Shown here piece after piece: positions 22,919 through 35,161 of a stretch of 64,000 nt of DNA. Position 1 is the stretch's first letter. The number at the start of each line of letters is the position of its first letter. This stretch comes from Canna indica (taxonomy: Eukaryota; Streptophyta; Magnoliopsida; Zingiberales; Cannaceae): the NCBI GenBank assembly GCA_034359265.1, contig CP136898.1, forward strand, positions 4,838,501 through 4,902,500, given 5' to 3'. Under the pieces are notes generated by a model. That model was not told the origin of the DNA, searched no databases, and was given only the letters and a program-made list of their open reading frames with translations. A program made the translations under genes and the position numbers.

Positions 22919-25900
22919 TTATGTTTGTGCTTTTGGATTCTCATCTTGTCCACCCCACAACCGCACGCGTTCGGCGGCTTCCCATGCCTGCAAATTATTA
23001 CCATAAGAATAAGAGTAGTGGAAGCAATTTTCCTAATATCACGTATATGAAATAAGTATGGAGAATTAGAGAAAATTCCATCTAACTTGGAACTCATTGT
23101 CTCATATTCCAAAAGTAGTAAGTTTACCACAAAACAAAAAGCTATTGGGTATAGACAACATAATCACATTTTTAAGAAGAGAAAAAAAAAAATCTTATAG
23201 GTTGGTTAATGAATCAAGAGGTAAGTTCTTTTAGTTTAGCACAAAATCCATTTGTAATTGTGAACTTTCCTGGACAATTACTGCAACAACTAGGAAAGAT
23301 GAATGCACTAAATGAGCTAAAAACTTATTTGGATTTTTCATTCTTTTATTTTTGTTAATCCCTGAGGATGAGTAAAGTCAAGGGTTCAAATCCCCCCCAC
23401 CCTCATCTATTTTACTCATCTAATTGCCTTGAATGTGAGACTTATTTGTGCATTATCATTTCATCTATATGTTGGTTGACCATAAATATATTATAGTGCT
23501 TTCCAAACATATGAGGTTTTCAAATCTTTCACATTTAAGATGTGTGCCTCCTACGAAAAACACAAACAAAAAAGTTACCAATAAACTTGACAAAGCTCTA
23601 TTGGGTAGTTTTTTACCTCAGTTTTCCAATCTGTCTTCCAGACTATGAACAACAGAATAACAGTTTGGAAGAAGGTTCCACAAAGCATGCCAGACCAAAT
23701 TCCCTGGGATCAATAGAAACTGTTATATCAGAATAATATTTGACAAAAAAATAAGCAATATGCATATCTTATCATTTATGCATCTATCTATAATGTTGAA
23801 GCAATTCATGTTGAAGCAATTCAAGAGGTTTGGTGGTCTTCCTCATTTCTTTGATATGTGGATTGACATAAACATAAACAGATACTAAATGGTCTCATGG
23901 AGCTCTTGTTTCTCCATAGACGATTATGTTATTATTACATATCTTTAATGTTTCTTTCAAATAGATAAAGTGATAAACCTTAAGTTATAAATAATTGTTC
24001 TTCATATGGTGATTATTGAGTGAACTTGCATTAAACGAGATAGGTAGGAATTAAATGTCAATTGCCTTCTTAACATTACATTTTTGCTGGACTAAGTTTA
24101 ACTTATGGCATACATATAAAACTTTAGTATTACTGAGATATATAAAACATTAAACTTTACTCTCCTTTAAGTGAATAGATTTTTTCAGGACTGAAAACTC
24201 TGATAACCAAGACAATATACCTACCTTGCTAGATTGACTCCTGGTAAGCAATGATGTTATTTTCATAACTGGAAGCCAGGTGTGTCAAGTTGCAAAGGAG
24301 CTAGCTCAAATACTATGACTCCCAAGTTTGCCCTCCAATTATCAAATTTAACTTAGGATCAAGCCCTCTAAGCAAAGCTTAAATGAAGTACAAAAATTTG
24401 GATAATGCATAGGTTTCATCCATGAGCAAAAGCAATCCTACTATTTGGAAGGTCAACTAGTTTAGTTGGTAATGAGCTTTCTTGTTGATAGCAAGTGCTT
24501 GGGTCAAAACTGCTTTCATCACATATTCTTTGAAAAAATAAAATAAGCATTAGTAATTTAATATCCAACTAAAGCTATGATTTGTTGTCCTAATTAATCC
24601 GGATGAAGTTAAATTCATCAAACCTCGCATCTCAAAAACATATAAAAAACAATGTGGTCCAACAAAATTGTGCCTATATTGTAATGAAAAGAACAATTAT
24701 TACCTGAACTCCCAATTTGAACATGTAACCTAAGAGGAAGCCCAAAGGAACACCCAAAATGTAGTAGCAACCCAAGTTAATATAAGCCACCAAACCCTGC
24801 CATCCACCTCCAACAGCCACCCCTGGCACAAAACAACACATCTAGTTATCACAAGAACACAATGTATAACTGGAAACAATAGCCCATCCAAGAGATAAAA
24901 GAAAACTATGGGATTCACAGTAAGAATTAAAGTAGATCTGCAACATCATTTGGAAAACAATTCTTATAACCTTCATGCCTACGCCCTACCTGATATAACT
25001 GGTTGAATGCTATTGAGCACCATCGTAATACTCAGAAGATATGCAATCCTGGCCACTGCTTGTTGCATGTTTTTGTCACTAGTAAAGATGATGCTGAAAG
25101 AGTTCCGGGTTGCAAGTATAATGGCCATGAAGAGGAGCCCGATTGCGAGAGACTGGACGAGCACCACCATGACAGCATACTTGGTGGCCCTTGGCCGACC
25201 TGCTCCAAGCTCATTTGAAACTCTAACACTATAGCAATGCAAAATGTAGCACCCATTAGAAATTGTTTTTGTTTAATTCTGTTAACCAATTTAATTGCTG
25301 ATTATCCTACCTTATAGCTGCATTCAGCCCAATAAATATCATGCCTTCCCAACCATTAATATTCATGCTGCAAATGCGTTGAGGAATTATCAAAAGCAGT
25401 TGATGTGCATCTACGTTTTTTCTGAATGAAGCTGGAAGATCTCTCTATTGGATGAGCTTACCAGATAGAAATGGAACCAACAGCAATCTCTGCGTTCTCA
25501 AGGTGACCAGTGAGCACAATGAGGATGCTCAAGTACCATATCTCAAGGCAAAGCATCACTGCAGAGGCAAGCGACAGCCTCACAAACGCCCATATATCCT
25601 TGAAGGCCATCCATGAGAAGCCGGTCCACCCATCCCTGCACCAGCCCATTATGTACACGACCTGAGCCAGGGAGACGATCCACGCCGAAATGTCGAAGGC
25701 GGCGGCCAATCCGGCCAAGCCCCACCCGAAGACGTAGACGAAGAGGACGAGCATGCCAATGTGGAGCAGGAGAGCCAAGAAGCCGATCCAGGCCAGGACG
25801 ATGACTTTGCTCTGCGCCTGGAGGAACTTCTGGGAGGGGAAGTTGATCGCCAGGGCGAACATTTGGGGGACGACGGCGATGGCAAACTTGCCGGCATGGT

Positions 25901-27106
25901 CGGCGATCTCGGGTTCCTGGCCGATGAGCCGCAGCACCGGGGCAGCAAATATGTAGAGCGGGCACATGAGGACTGCAGAGGCTATGAGAATTATCCAGGA
26001 GCGTTGCATGTACACGCCGAGCATCTCGACCTGGCCGGCGCCGAAGGCCTGCCCGCAGAGTGTCTCCAGCGCGCTCCCCATTCCTAACTAACAATGACAA
26101 CACTTTAACAGTAAGCATTTCGTCGAACATGACAAAGATCGAACATGCAACAGAAAAATATCTAATAGGTTTGTAAAATATATAATTATATATAAGCCGC
26201 TGCAACTGCAAAATACTTACTATTTTATAATTCATCTGCAAAATATATAATTATAAAACACAATTAAAATTTTATTTAAAATTTTATAAAACATAATTAC
26301 TTACTATGTCCTAACATATTAATATATTGTCTTTTTTAAAAGTTTATATATTTATATAGCTAAAAAGTTGATTATATTATTAAAAAAACTATAGAATTTA
26401 GTCTTGTAAATATTTGTTTTACATATTATTCTTTATTCACTATTCCTTTCTCAAAAATATAAATAAGTAATTTATGATCACTATGTGGTTTTATATTTCC
26501 TGTAATTGAAATTAATCGCCATCGTAAAGATCTATTTTTGGGGAAGGATCGGATGTCTACACTGCTACGAGGCGTGTAGGCAACAGTGTGTTTAACGAAT
26601 CAAGTTCTGCCACGTATGCGCAAACCCTATTTGAAATGACCTAGCCATTCAAAGCTGTCGCCCTCCGAACAGCAGCTCCTTCGCTCACGCCGGAGCGAAG
26701 CGGGGGAGGAAGAGAAATTAATGGAACGTCCTTTTTACCGGATTTTAATTAAAGGGGGGAAGAGCCGTACGAGGAAGCCGAAGGTGAAGGTGGAGACGAC
26801 GTTGAGGGCGACGGCGACGGCGGAGAGTTGGAGGTTCCCGAGGTGGCCGGCGAAGATCTGCGTGGCGGAGCTGAACCCGTACATGCAGATGATGTTGAAG
26901 GCGATGGGCACCCCGATCGACCACAGTTTCCTCGACTCCGCCGCGAACAGTTTCCATGCGTCCCGCGGCCCCTTGATCGCCGGGTAATCGTCCTCCGCCG
27001 CCGCCGCAGCCTCTCCCCCCACGCGCACGGCCACGTCGCCGTTTATCGGCCACGGCACCTCGTCGACCCCGCAGAGGAGCGGCTGATGCGTGGTCTCCGT
27101 CCCCAT
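22919..27106 (-). CDS. MATE/DTX-family multidrug and toxin extrusion carrier (7 exons)
   Basis: Integral membrane cation-coupled antiporter expected to export organic molecules at the plasma membrane or tonoplast; substrate unknown. Exons: 27106-26771, 26087-25462, 25367-25311, 25228-24990, 24822-24704, 23703-23617 and 22987-22919, giving 510 aa in one frame with GT-AG introns. Two MatE domains follow a hydrophilic, Ala/acid-rich N-terminus of about 55 aa. Family signatures are visible: GMGSALETLCGQA near residue 115, YMQRSW, FALAINFP, CLEIWY, CMNINGWEGM, SVRVSNELGAGRP, QPVISGVAVGGGWQ and IVWKTDW, in the usual order for twelve membrane helices. In exon 2 the acceptor at 26088/26087 is chosen because it restores LGMGS. 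Exons 1-2 are GC-rich and later ones AT-rich. A partial duplicate lies just downstream. Confidence 0.95.
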
Positions 27107-27203
27107 GCCCTTGTCAGGTGGACACGCCGGAGAAGAGGAAGACGTACCTCTCTCTCTCGCTCGCTCGCTCTTTTCGAGACGCTGAAGAGGGCAGCGAACG
27201 GTG

Positions 27204-27223
27204 TTTATATAGGCGGTCACGTG
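27204..27223 (-). promoter_or_regulatory. TATA box and G-box upstream of MATE gene
   Basis: On the minus strand, TATATAAA (27211-27204) lies about 98 bp before the ATG, and a perfect G-box CACGTG (27218-27223) lies just upstream of it. This arrangement fits a plant core promoter with a bZIP/bHLH binding site. Confidence 0.6.
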
Positions 27224-27682
27224 ATATTTACTCAGCATCACTCATATTAGTCCTCGTGGTTTTATTTTTTAAAATTTAAGCCCCTGTTACGTGTACATGC
27301 ATTTGTTTAGGCCTGTGTATTGTGTAAAATTTAATTCAAGGCCTCAAAGGCAATATACTGCACTTGAAGAGAGAAATTAATAAATATACGGGATCTTTGT
27401 GACAAAAATATATATATTGCACCTGGACATAGGCATGTAGCTCGATGTAGCAAATTTCACCCAAATTTGATATATGGTGATATGTCGTATTTATTTTAGT
27501 AAAATGTCACTTCAGATATGACATCTCTGCATTATTTTGAAATAGAAAGTCTAATATAGAGATGGACGGTGAACCCCTCTTGATAAATATAATATTTTCC
27601 CTTATTCTACATATAATTAACAAGTGAGATAAATCGTTCTAAAAATTCTATTTAAGATGAATGGTATAAGTTCAAACCAATG
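27224..27682. other. Intergenic AT-rich DNA
   Basis: No coding sequence or clear repeat seen; distal promoter region of the MATE gene. Confidence 0.35.
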
Positions 27683-28813
27683 AGGCCGTTTGATTAGCGA
27701 AAAAAATTTATTTTCATGATTTCGATTTCACCTAAATCAAAATTACTTGTAAAGACTTATTTGATTTATTTTTTTCATGAAATTGAATTGAAATCAAAAT
27801 AAAAATAAAATCAATTTTCTTAATAAAAATAAAAATACCATAAAGGTAAATTACACTGACTTTCTTTAAAATTTAGTGAAATTACACTGATTCTTTCTCT
27901 ATTTGTCCATATTACAATCACCTTCCCTGAGTAATTTGAGTAATTTTTTAAGGGGAGATTTGTGTAATATTTTACAAAACTCATGAGAGATTTGTGTAAT
28001 CTTATTTCGTAATAGGAGAAGTTTGTATAATCTTTTACAAAATTCGGAGAGTTATAAGATAAAATTATAAATAAATGAGAGGTCAATATAATTTACCTTT
28101 TAATTTTCATGATTTCGAGATGATCGATTCCGTTATCAAATGCAATGGTAATTTTATAATATAAATATATTTTTATAAAATTTAATTAATTTAAAAATAA
28201 ATCAAACAATATCTTATTTTTAAAATTAAAAATAAAAATCATTATTTTCAACTTAAACTATTATTTTTAATTTATAAATTTATTTATATTTAATTGACTC
28301 AAATCTAAATTTTAAAATTACTCAATTTTCTTAAAATTAATCTATTTATAATTTAATCAAAACTAATTTTAGATCATTAAACTTTTAAAAAAAATTATAA
28401 TAACTATTAATTAATTTTTTATCTAATTGAATAAAAAAAATTAAATTATTAATTAATTAATTAATTAAATCTTACCAACATTTAACTCGTTCATTCTTTA
28501 ATATTAATTAATATAGGTAACAAATAAGTATGACATATATGTCATATGTTATAATCATATTAGTAAATATTTAAGTTAGTAAACTAACTGACACTTAATT
28601 ACTATTAAAAATATTTTTAAAAAAAATAATATTATTTTTTATAATTAAATAAATATTCATTGATTGAACTAATTAAAACTAATATTATTTTCATTAACTA
28701 AATGCATTTTTAAATAACTAAAAATTAGAAACTAAAATCAAATTTTCAAAATCATATTTTTAATTTTACTAAAATCAAATCAGAAAATAATTTTCGCTAA
28801 CTAAATAACACCT
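27683..28813. repeat. AT-rich TIR repeat, copy 2, with nested MITE
   Basis: The left end GAGGCCGTTTGATTAGCGAA (from 27682) and the right end TTTTCGCTAACTAAATAACA (28791-28810) are imperfect inverted repeats. Internal text matches 7200-7932 over several hundred bases. No ORF is supported. Likely a non-autonomous DNA transposon; the superfamily is unclear because the target duplication cannot be seen. Confidence 0.55.
27845..28097. mobile_element. MITE nested in the AT-rich repeat
   Basis: A 253-bp unit starting GGTAAATTACACTGAC and ending in its imperfect inverse (GTCAATATAATTTACC). It interrupts the alignment between the two AT-rich repeat copies, so it is a later insertion. Its interior is built of repeated 'TTTGTGTAAT' phrases. 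Confidence 0.65.
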
Positions 28814-29445
28814 AAAAATTCGAACAAATTTTCTCAAATCTTTTCACGGAGAATACTTGACTTTGATCCAAAACAAAATTCTCACATAAATATCTTATAT
28901 TATTTTTAACTAAGGAGCCAAAAGTTAACCAAGTCTAAGATTTTAACCCTGGTACGATCATACGTGATTTTCTATTTTTATTTTTATTTTAAATCAAAAG
29001 TTAACAATAGCTGTAACTTGAAGTACAAGACGGACAACAATTGTTATCCAATAATTGTTTATAAAAAAAAATTATGAATAGAACAAAAAGTATGCCTCAT
29101 ATTTTAACAGTACAACATGACCCTCTTTCACTACTTTGGTTTGGAGTAACATAAAGTTGGTACAAGATTACTATAATGTTTTAGATCTGCTCCAAAACTT
29201 AAGATAACTTTTTTTCCACCCAACACCTTCTATCTCGCGTTTTGACTACGGCTACAAAGCAGCAACAAATGCATGATATAATAAATTGGGCTGATTTCAT
29301 ATGTATGATCCATTTGGATTAAAAAAACAAATTTAAAATTACATTCATTATAAGCTTAACAAAAAATATCAAAAGAATTGATTTTTGGACAATATTATCT
29401 TTATACGATTAAATGGCTAAGTCAATATCCCGTCCACTCTCACAA
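28814..29445. other. AT-rich spacer
   Basis: No gene or defined element recognised. Confidence 0.3.
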
Positions 29446-29449
29446 CATT

Positions 29450-29740
29450 TCGTTTGTCAGTTTGTGATTATAGTATCTCGTCCGTAGTTATAATATTTCA
29501 TTCATCCCCAGAACAACATATACACTCTCGTATTATCCCGTCCGTGATTATAATATTTTATTCACTCTCACAATATCTTGTTCGTGATTATAATATTTCA
29601 TCCACTTTCATAATATCTCATATGTGGTTATATCATTATGTCCGCTCTCACAACATCTCGACCCTTTTATAATATTAAACTCACTCTCAATAAGTCGTCA
29701 CGTTCAGAACATTTCGCCCCGCTAAAATATTTTGTCCATA
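29450..29740. repeat. Degenerate ~40-bp tandem repeat
   Basis: Units resembling 'CACAATATCTYGTCCGTGATTATAATATTTCATTCACTCT' recur about five or six times with variable length and many substitutions. The open frame at 29454-29672 is a by-product. Confidence 0.55.
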
Positions 29741-31379
29741 ATAATTACTCCCCGTAATTTTCTTTAATAAAATTGTTATTTAGTACAATTTGTGAAAGAA
29801 ACCAAACCGACAAACTATATTAGACTCTTACGTCAATTTAGGATGTAGTCATAATAGGTGTAATGATAATGACAGAAGGTGGGCAATAGTACAATATTTC
29901 AAGCTAATAATTAAGCTATAGTTGTGTTAAATTTATAGGTTTCTTGTTTAGGCTAGTAGATTTTATTTTTTTTTCACTTTTAGGTTCCTATGTAAAATAA
30001 AGAACTTATTTTATAATAATCACTTCAAAAATTAACATCCAAACATATCATATGAATTTTAAAATCTATATTTCTTTTGAAACTCTATCGATATATCATG
30101 GAAAATATTATCTTATGATATCTTAAGAAATATATAATACACAAATTATAATACATGTTTGCTTTATATGATGCAAAGCAAGAAAATAAGATTTTTAAAT
30201 ATTAATCAAAAGTTTAAAAAATTACTTAATAATATATAAACTATTGATACAGAGGTAAAGGTTTATTTTAGTTTATGCAGTGTTTTGTGATTTATAGGCA
30301 GCAAAGCATATATATTGTATACATACTCAACTAGCGAATATGGAACCTGGTAAATGAATATAAATTCATATTAATTTTTTTATTATTCATGCTCATTTAT
30401 TTTTTACTTATATTTATTCATTCATATATTTTTTTTATGAGCAACCTCCAGCTACGATGTCACGTGCTAACGGAGTGTATTAGTAATACTATATACTTTA
30501 TTTATTGGGAGACCTGACATTGAAATTGTTAGGTTAGCTTAGACTTAAAAAATCTTGCTACTTTAATAATTAAATATCTGTCAACAAACTTATAACTACG
30601 GTTTTGCCACCTACTTTTTTTTTGGTAAATTATCGCCGAAAATTAAAACTCCTACCTAATTAATTGGTGTTTCCAAACCGTTGATGATTAGTTGTTTGTA
30701 TTTTATTATTTTAAATTAATAATACATAAAAAAATAAAAAAATATTATTTTATTTAAAAAAGATATTTTTCGGTGCACGTGGTACGTTAACCGCCATGGC
30801 GCGCAAAGTTCTGTACTGTAATAACTGTCGTCAGCGACAACGGACGGTCCAGATCAGTCTGAGCCGGGCTTGAACGGCGGATCAACCGACCAGTTATCCT
30901 TTTCATCAGCGATGGCTAAAATAAAGCAACCGTTCCACATGTCCGCAAAGGCTTGCATTTTTTTTAACGACATGCGTTGATGGTTTAGCGTCATTTTGTT
31001 CTCTGCGCGCATCCAACTCTCATCCCGTGCAATTGATGTTGCAATCACGAACCTAAAACTTCAGTGGACCAACGCGTTACACGTACCTCGTGCATCTGTT
31101 CTTGCACATTTGTGCTGTGTATTGGTTCAGGTTGGTGGAGGAATTTATTCTATGTTCCATTCTCCAGCCAATCGCGTTTGGTCGTGCAGTAGTTGGTCGA
31201 GCGAGCGGAACAGGGTGAGCCACGCAGTGGGTTCGACCTAACTCGCCCATGGACCGAGTTGGCAGATAGGAGGAGATTGCTAGTAATTGCAGCTAACTAA
31301 TTTGCACCTCCAGCCTTTAATTTATCGATAGTGACTTTATCGTATTTTGGAATTATTTTCCTATGTAATTGGGCAGAAA
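29741..31379. other. Intergenic region, GC-richer towards its right
   Basis: AT-rich up to about 30750; from about 30780 to 31260 it is less AT-rich, with short open frames on both strands but no recognisable protein. It could be distal promoter sequence for the transcript leader at 31.5 kb. Confidence 0.3.
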
Positions 31380-31525
31380 AAGGCCCATGAATCAGAGAAT
31401 CGAGCCGGGTTTAATGGACCGGGTCTGGCCTGGTAGATCTGGGCCGAAAACCTGTGTGACCGGTAGGGGAAGGGGAAAAACGGTAACCCTAAATCCGCCT
31501 CGCCAACGAGCCATGTATATATAAA
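31380..31525 (+). promoter_or_regulatory. Orphan promoter: Site II, telo-box and TATA
   Basis: GGCCCA (31382-31387) and TGGGCC (31440-31445) are Site II (TCP-type) elements. AACCCTAAA (31485-31493) is a telo-box. TATATATAAA (31516-31525) is a TATA box. This order is typical of plant genes for ribosomal proteins and other translation or cell-growth functions. A pyrimidine-rich leader follows. Confidence 0.6.
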
Positions 31526-31544
31526 TTGCCTTCAGCGTTGTGAT

Positions 31545-32240
31545 CTTGAAACCTTGTTAGGTTCTCCGGCGGCTATTGATCCCGTCTCCTCTTCAACACG
31601 CCTTCGATCCTTCGTCCCTTGTTTACAAAGGTTAAGTCTTCGTTTTCGAATTCGTGATTTGTTTTTCCATCTTCGTCATCGTTTTATTCGGGGAAAGTGT
31701 TCGAGATTTGTGATTTTGTTTCGGTTTATTTTCCTCATCTTGGGGATCAAAATCTCACCTTTGGCAAGGTGAAGCACTAATCGAAGGCTTGGAGGCGATC
31801 TTATGAGTAAGAAATGCCTACCGAGTTCAAAAACTGTGCCAAATTAGCATCGTCTCCTCGTCAATCCGCCTCCAGATTTTTTGTCTTTGGAGGCCTGGCG
31901 AAGGAAGACGGAAATCTTTTCTATCGTTCGACCTAAAAGTTCCCCTTTGATTGCATGAAAATAAGATTTGTTTCTTTATTTTTTAACGTTCATAGCGATG
32001 GAAGTATGATTTCTGCCTCGCTCGCAGACTACGTTCCCTTGTTGATCGTCGACATTGTGCGGTATCATTCTGGGCAAATCAAGAAACCATAGGATTTGCG
32101 TTCTTCTTCGCCATTTCCGCTAGATATAGCGTATCGAACGAGTAATAGTATTACTGGAAAGTGAGCTTTATTTCTTCTCTCAGGCATTTCGTCGACCACG
32201 ATTTATGTATCACCAGTTTTAGCCAAAACCAGACATCGAT
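31545..32240 (+). other. Leader-like region without recognisable CDS
   Basis: CT-rich sequence with a good donor-like site (ACAAAG/GTTAAG near 31630), consistent with a 5' UTR and leader intron. No coding exon could be recognised further right, where AT-rich repeat DNA begins. Two small hairpins are visible (TCACCTTTGGCAAGGTGA at about 31755; CCTCCAGA...TCTTTGGAGG near 31870), as is a 28-codon open frame at 32006-32092. Either the gene body was lost or this is a non-coding transcript. Confidence 0.35.
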
Positions 32241-34939
32241 TTGAAGATATATATATATATATATATATATATTCATCACATTATGAGAAATTAGCATGTT
32301 TGTATCAATGTCTTTATTTATTTGATTTTGTTATTTTTCGACTAAAATTTTACCTAAAATTCAAAAATCGAAGCCGAAAATTGATTAAAAAAATTTCCTT
32401 TAAAATTTATAATTTTGTGAAAGATAAATGAAAAGGTTGCACGAAAATCCTAAATATTAAATAGAAGATGAGATTACAACGTGTTTTATTTTACCAATAG
32501 TAGTTTTTCATTCCAACGAAGGAAGATAACATAATACACATCAATAAATCTAACCCAACACCATGTTAATATAAATAAAAAATTATTATTTCATATGAAG
32601 TGAATGAAGAATTAGCGATTCATGGAATGTATCGTTCCCAATTTAACGGCTTAATAAATGAAATTATAATAACAAATCAAAATTGATACAAATAAAAAAA
32701 TTTAAAGTCATGGCCGATAAGAAAAAGAAAAAACGTTTGAATTGATAATTTTGTAAAAATATGATAAAATGTATATAAAAACCCTTTAAAATTTAGGCTT
32801 TAGGGATATTTTGCGGTTTATGAATCATCAATGTTGGGGAAATTACTTTAAAAAATATGAACTTTGCTCCGAATTTTTTTTTTGCATGCAAATATATTAA
32901 CTTTGAATTCGTTATCATGTTTGGCGGAACCTGAGCTCATTCATAAATTTTTGGTAATTTTCCCATCATTGCCATGCCTTTCTTCCTAGCCAAATTTAAA
33001 AATATTATTAACAAAGTTTAAAAATGTATATTGTCTTGAATCTTGATATAAATTAGTTGGCCTATTATCTTGCCACAATAAATTTATCTCTATTTTTTAG
33101 GGTAACATACTAGCCAATCAACCACATTTTTTCATTTTTTCATCTCGTCAAAAAATATTTATATTCAAGAGAAATTTGCCGGTGCCATTTGTCGATGACA
33201 ACCATCCATATTCCCAATCAGATATGCTCGACTTAATTGTTATCACTTACTCCGATTTGAATTTTGGTTTTAGTGTTGTTTATAGAAACCATATTTCTAA
33301 TTTAATTGTTTAGTGATATCGCTGTACATGTGGCAATTAAGTTAATATCAATCTTTTTAAAAAATTAAGTCACTATGAGTTAAAAAAGAAAAGTACCTAC
33401 TCGAGGACCTGCTTGTTATTTGAGTTCAAAATTATATGAAAAGTATTCATAGATAAACAATATTAACCAAGAAAAAATATTTTGAAAAACAATTAATTTA
33501 TTTTTTAAAAATTAATCTATTTGATGGAGTCACGTTATAATTTTCTTATAAAAAATGCTTGGGCTTGCATTTATATACTAACTAGCTGTAGTACCGTACT
33601 TTGCACGATTAATTTATAATTTTAAAAATAAAAAAATTTAAAATTGAATGCTATATTTTAATATATATAGAATAGTGCATCAATTTTCTTTTCATATTTT
33701 TGATATTTTGTAATATAAAAAATAATTATATGTATCAAAAATTAATTTATATAAATTTTAATGATTAAAAAATTAAAAATAATAAGATTTTTATGAATAA
33801 AAATTAAATATAATATAAGTATAAGATAATAAGTTGAAAAAAAATAAAAAATAAGATATTTGAATTATTCTAACAACTTAAATTCTTTTGGTTTTAAAAT
33901 ATTATTTTTCAATAACAAACTCATAAAATAATATTTTAAAATTCAAAAATTAATATAAAAATTTTAATAAAAAAAATATTTACAGTTATTATTTAAAAAA
34001 TAATAAATACAAAATGGGTGCATATAAAGAAAATAAGTACGTTAAAAATTTAGGAGGAAAAAATTTAGGTGAGAAAAATAAAAAAAGTTTGAGGGGAGGG
34101 ATAAAAATAAAAATTTGAAAGAATGAAGAAAATGTAGACGGGAATGAGCATTTTCTTGTTTATATATATATATATAGTCTTGAGTATTTATTGAAGGATC
34201 AACAATTAATATGTTTTATTGCTGATTATGATCGATGGGATTCCTTTTTTTGTTTTTGGAGTAGGTTTGTGACCAACATCAGTGTCTAAATTCATCGATT
34301 TCGAAAGTATAGGAATAGAACAAGTAAAAAAGCTTTCAAAATAATGAGTGAGTTGTTTTTTTTTACTTTATAATATTTTGATTTAGTCTTGCTTTAAGAA
34401 TATCTTGGATATTATATTGATTAATAAGTTTTTATGAATGTACTATATATTATTATTTTCTGTTTAAACATTTTAATTATGTTAATGGTATAACAAGGAA
34501 GTCAATGTTAGAAATGACAACTCTAAAACAAGATGGAGTCACTATTAAGCTAGGTTTCATATGCCATCAATTTAAGTGTTATTTTGAACAATGTATTAGA
34601 CTTGAAATAGATCTTGGTGAAAACTTCAAAACTTAAATGAGAGAAATTTAAAATACGTCGATTTATATGTTAGACTTGGATGAATGTTGAAATCTATTTT
34701 ATTAATTTATATATTTGCAAGTAAACTAGGGAGGACAACGGATCACATACGATGCATATATTTTCTGTATCTGCACAACACATTTGCCTCGCTGTAAATA
34801 TGGATATTCATATTCATATCTGCACCGCATATGCATCCACATTGCATTTAATAAAAAATATTATATAATATATTTAATAAATAATAATAATTTACATTAT
34901 CAAAATTGATAACAATTAATAATTTATTATAAAACCTAC

Positions 34940-34975
<36 letters not shown>

Positions 34976-35156
34976 GTAAAATGATAATTTTGTATATGTG
35001 AATATGTGGTGCAAATACAGTGCAAATTTGCATTCATATTCGTATTCGCACTATATCCACACTAATAGATTTTTTAAAATTCATATATGCATTCATATTC
35101 ATTTTTATTTACGGATGCGTCTTTTAGTTGACGAATGCAGATAAAATTGTCGAACA
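32241..35156. other. AT-rich repeat-rich intergenic DNA
   Basis: No gene. It includes (AT)n at about 32247-32271, a block from about 33590 ('CTAGCTGTAGTACCGTACTT') to 34170 ending in (TA)n that looks like a dispersed repeat, and (CT)n(TA)n at 34940-34975. Confidence 0.4.
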
Positions 35157-35161
35157 TAAGT

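Noticed and set aside
23370..23390. GGTTCAAATCC resembling a tRNA B box
   Set aside because: No A box at the right distance, no acceptor-stem pairing and no target duplication; probably chance or a remnant too decayed to call.
24455..24520. TAGTTTAGTTGGTAATGAGC resembling a tRNA A box (also at about 21888)
   Set aside because: The B box is not recognisable downstream and both occurrences belong to the MATE duplication; a decayed SINE is possible but unsupported.
25543..26241. Long Arg/Pro-rich and acidic open frames on both strands
   Set aside because: They are other-frame shadows of the GC-rich MATE exon 2; no splice logic or domain supports them.
26721..27250. Plus-strand open frames
   Set aside because: Antisense of the GC-rich MATE exon 1.
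31480..31900. Telomerase RNA gene, because of AACCCTAAATC
   Set aside because: No USE-TATA Pol III promoter at the right place and no pseudoknot or template context that I can support; the motif is better read as a telo-box.
32006..32092. 28-codon open frame with protein-like composition
   Set aside because: Too short, no homology and no conserved context; noted under the orphan promoter only.
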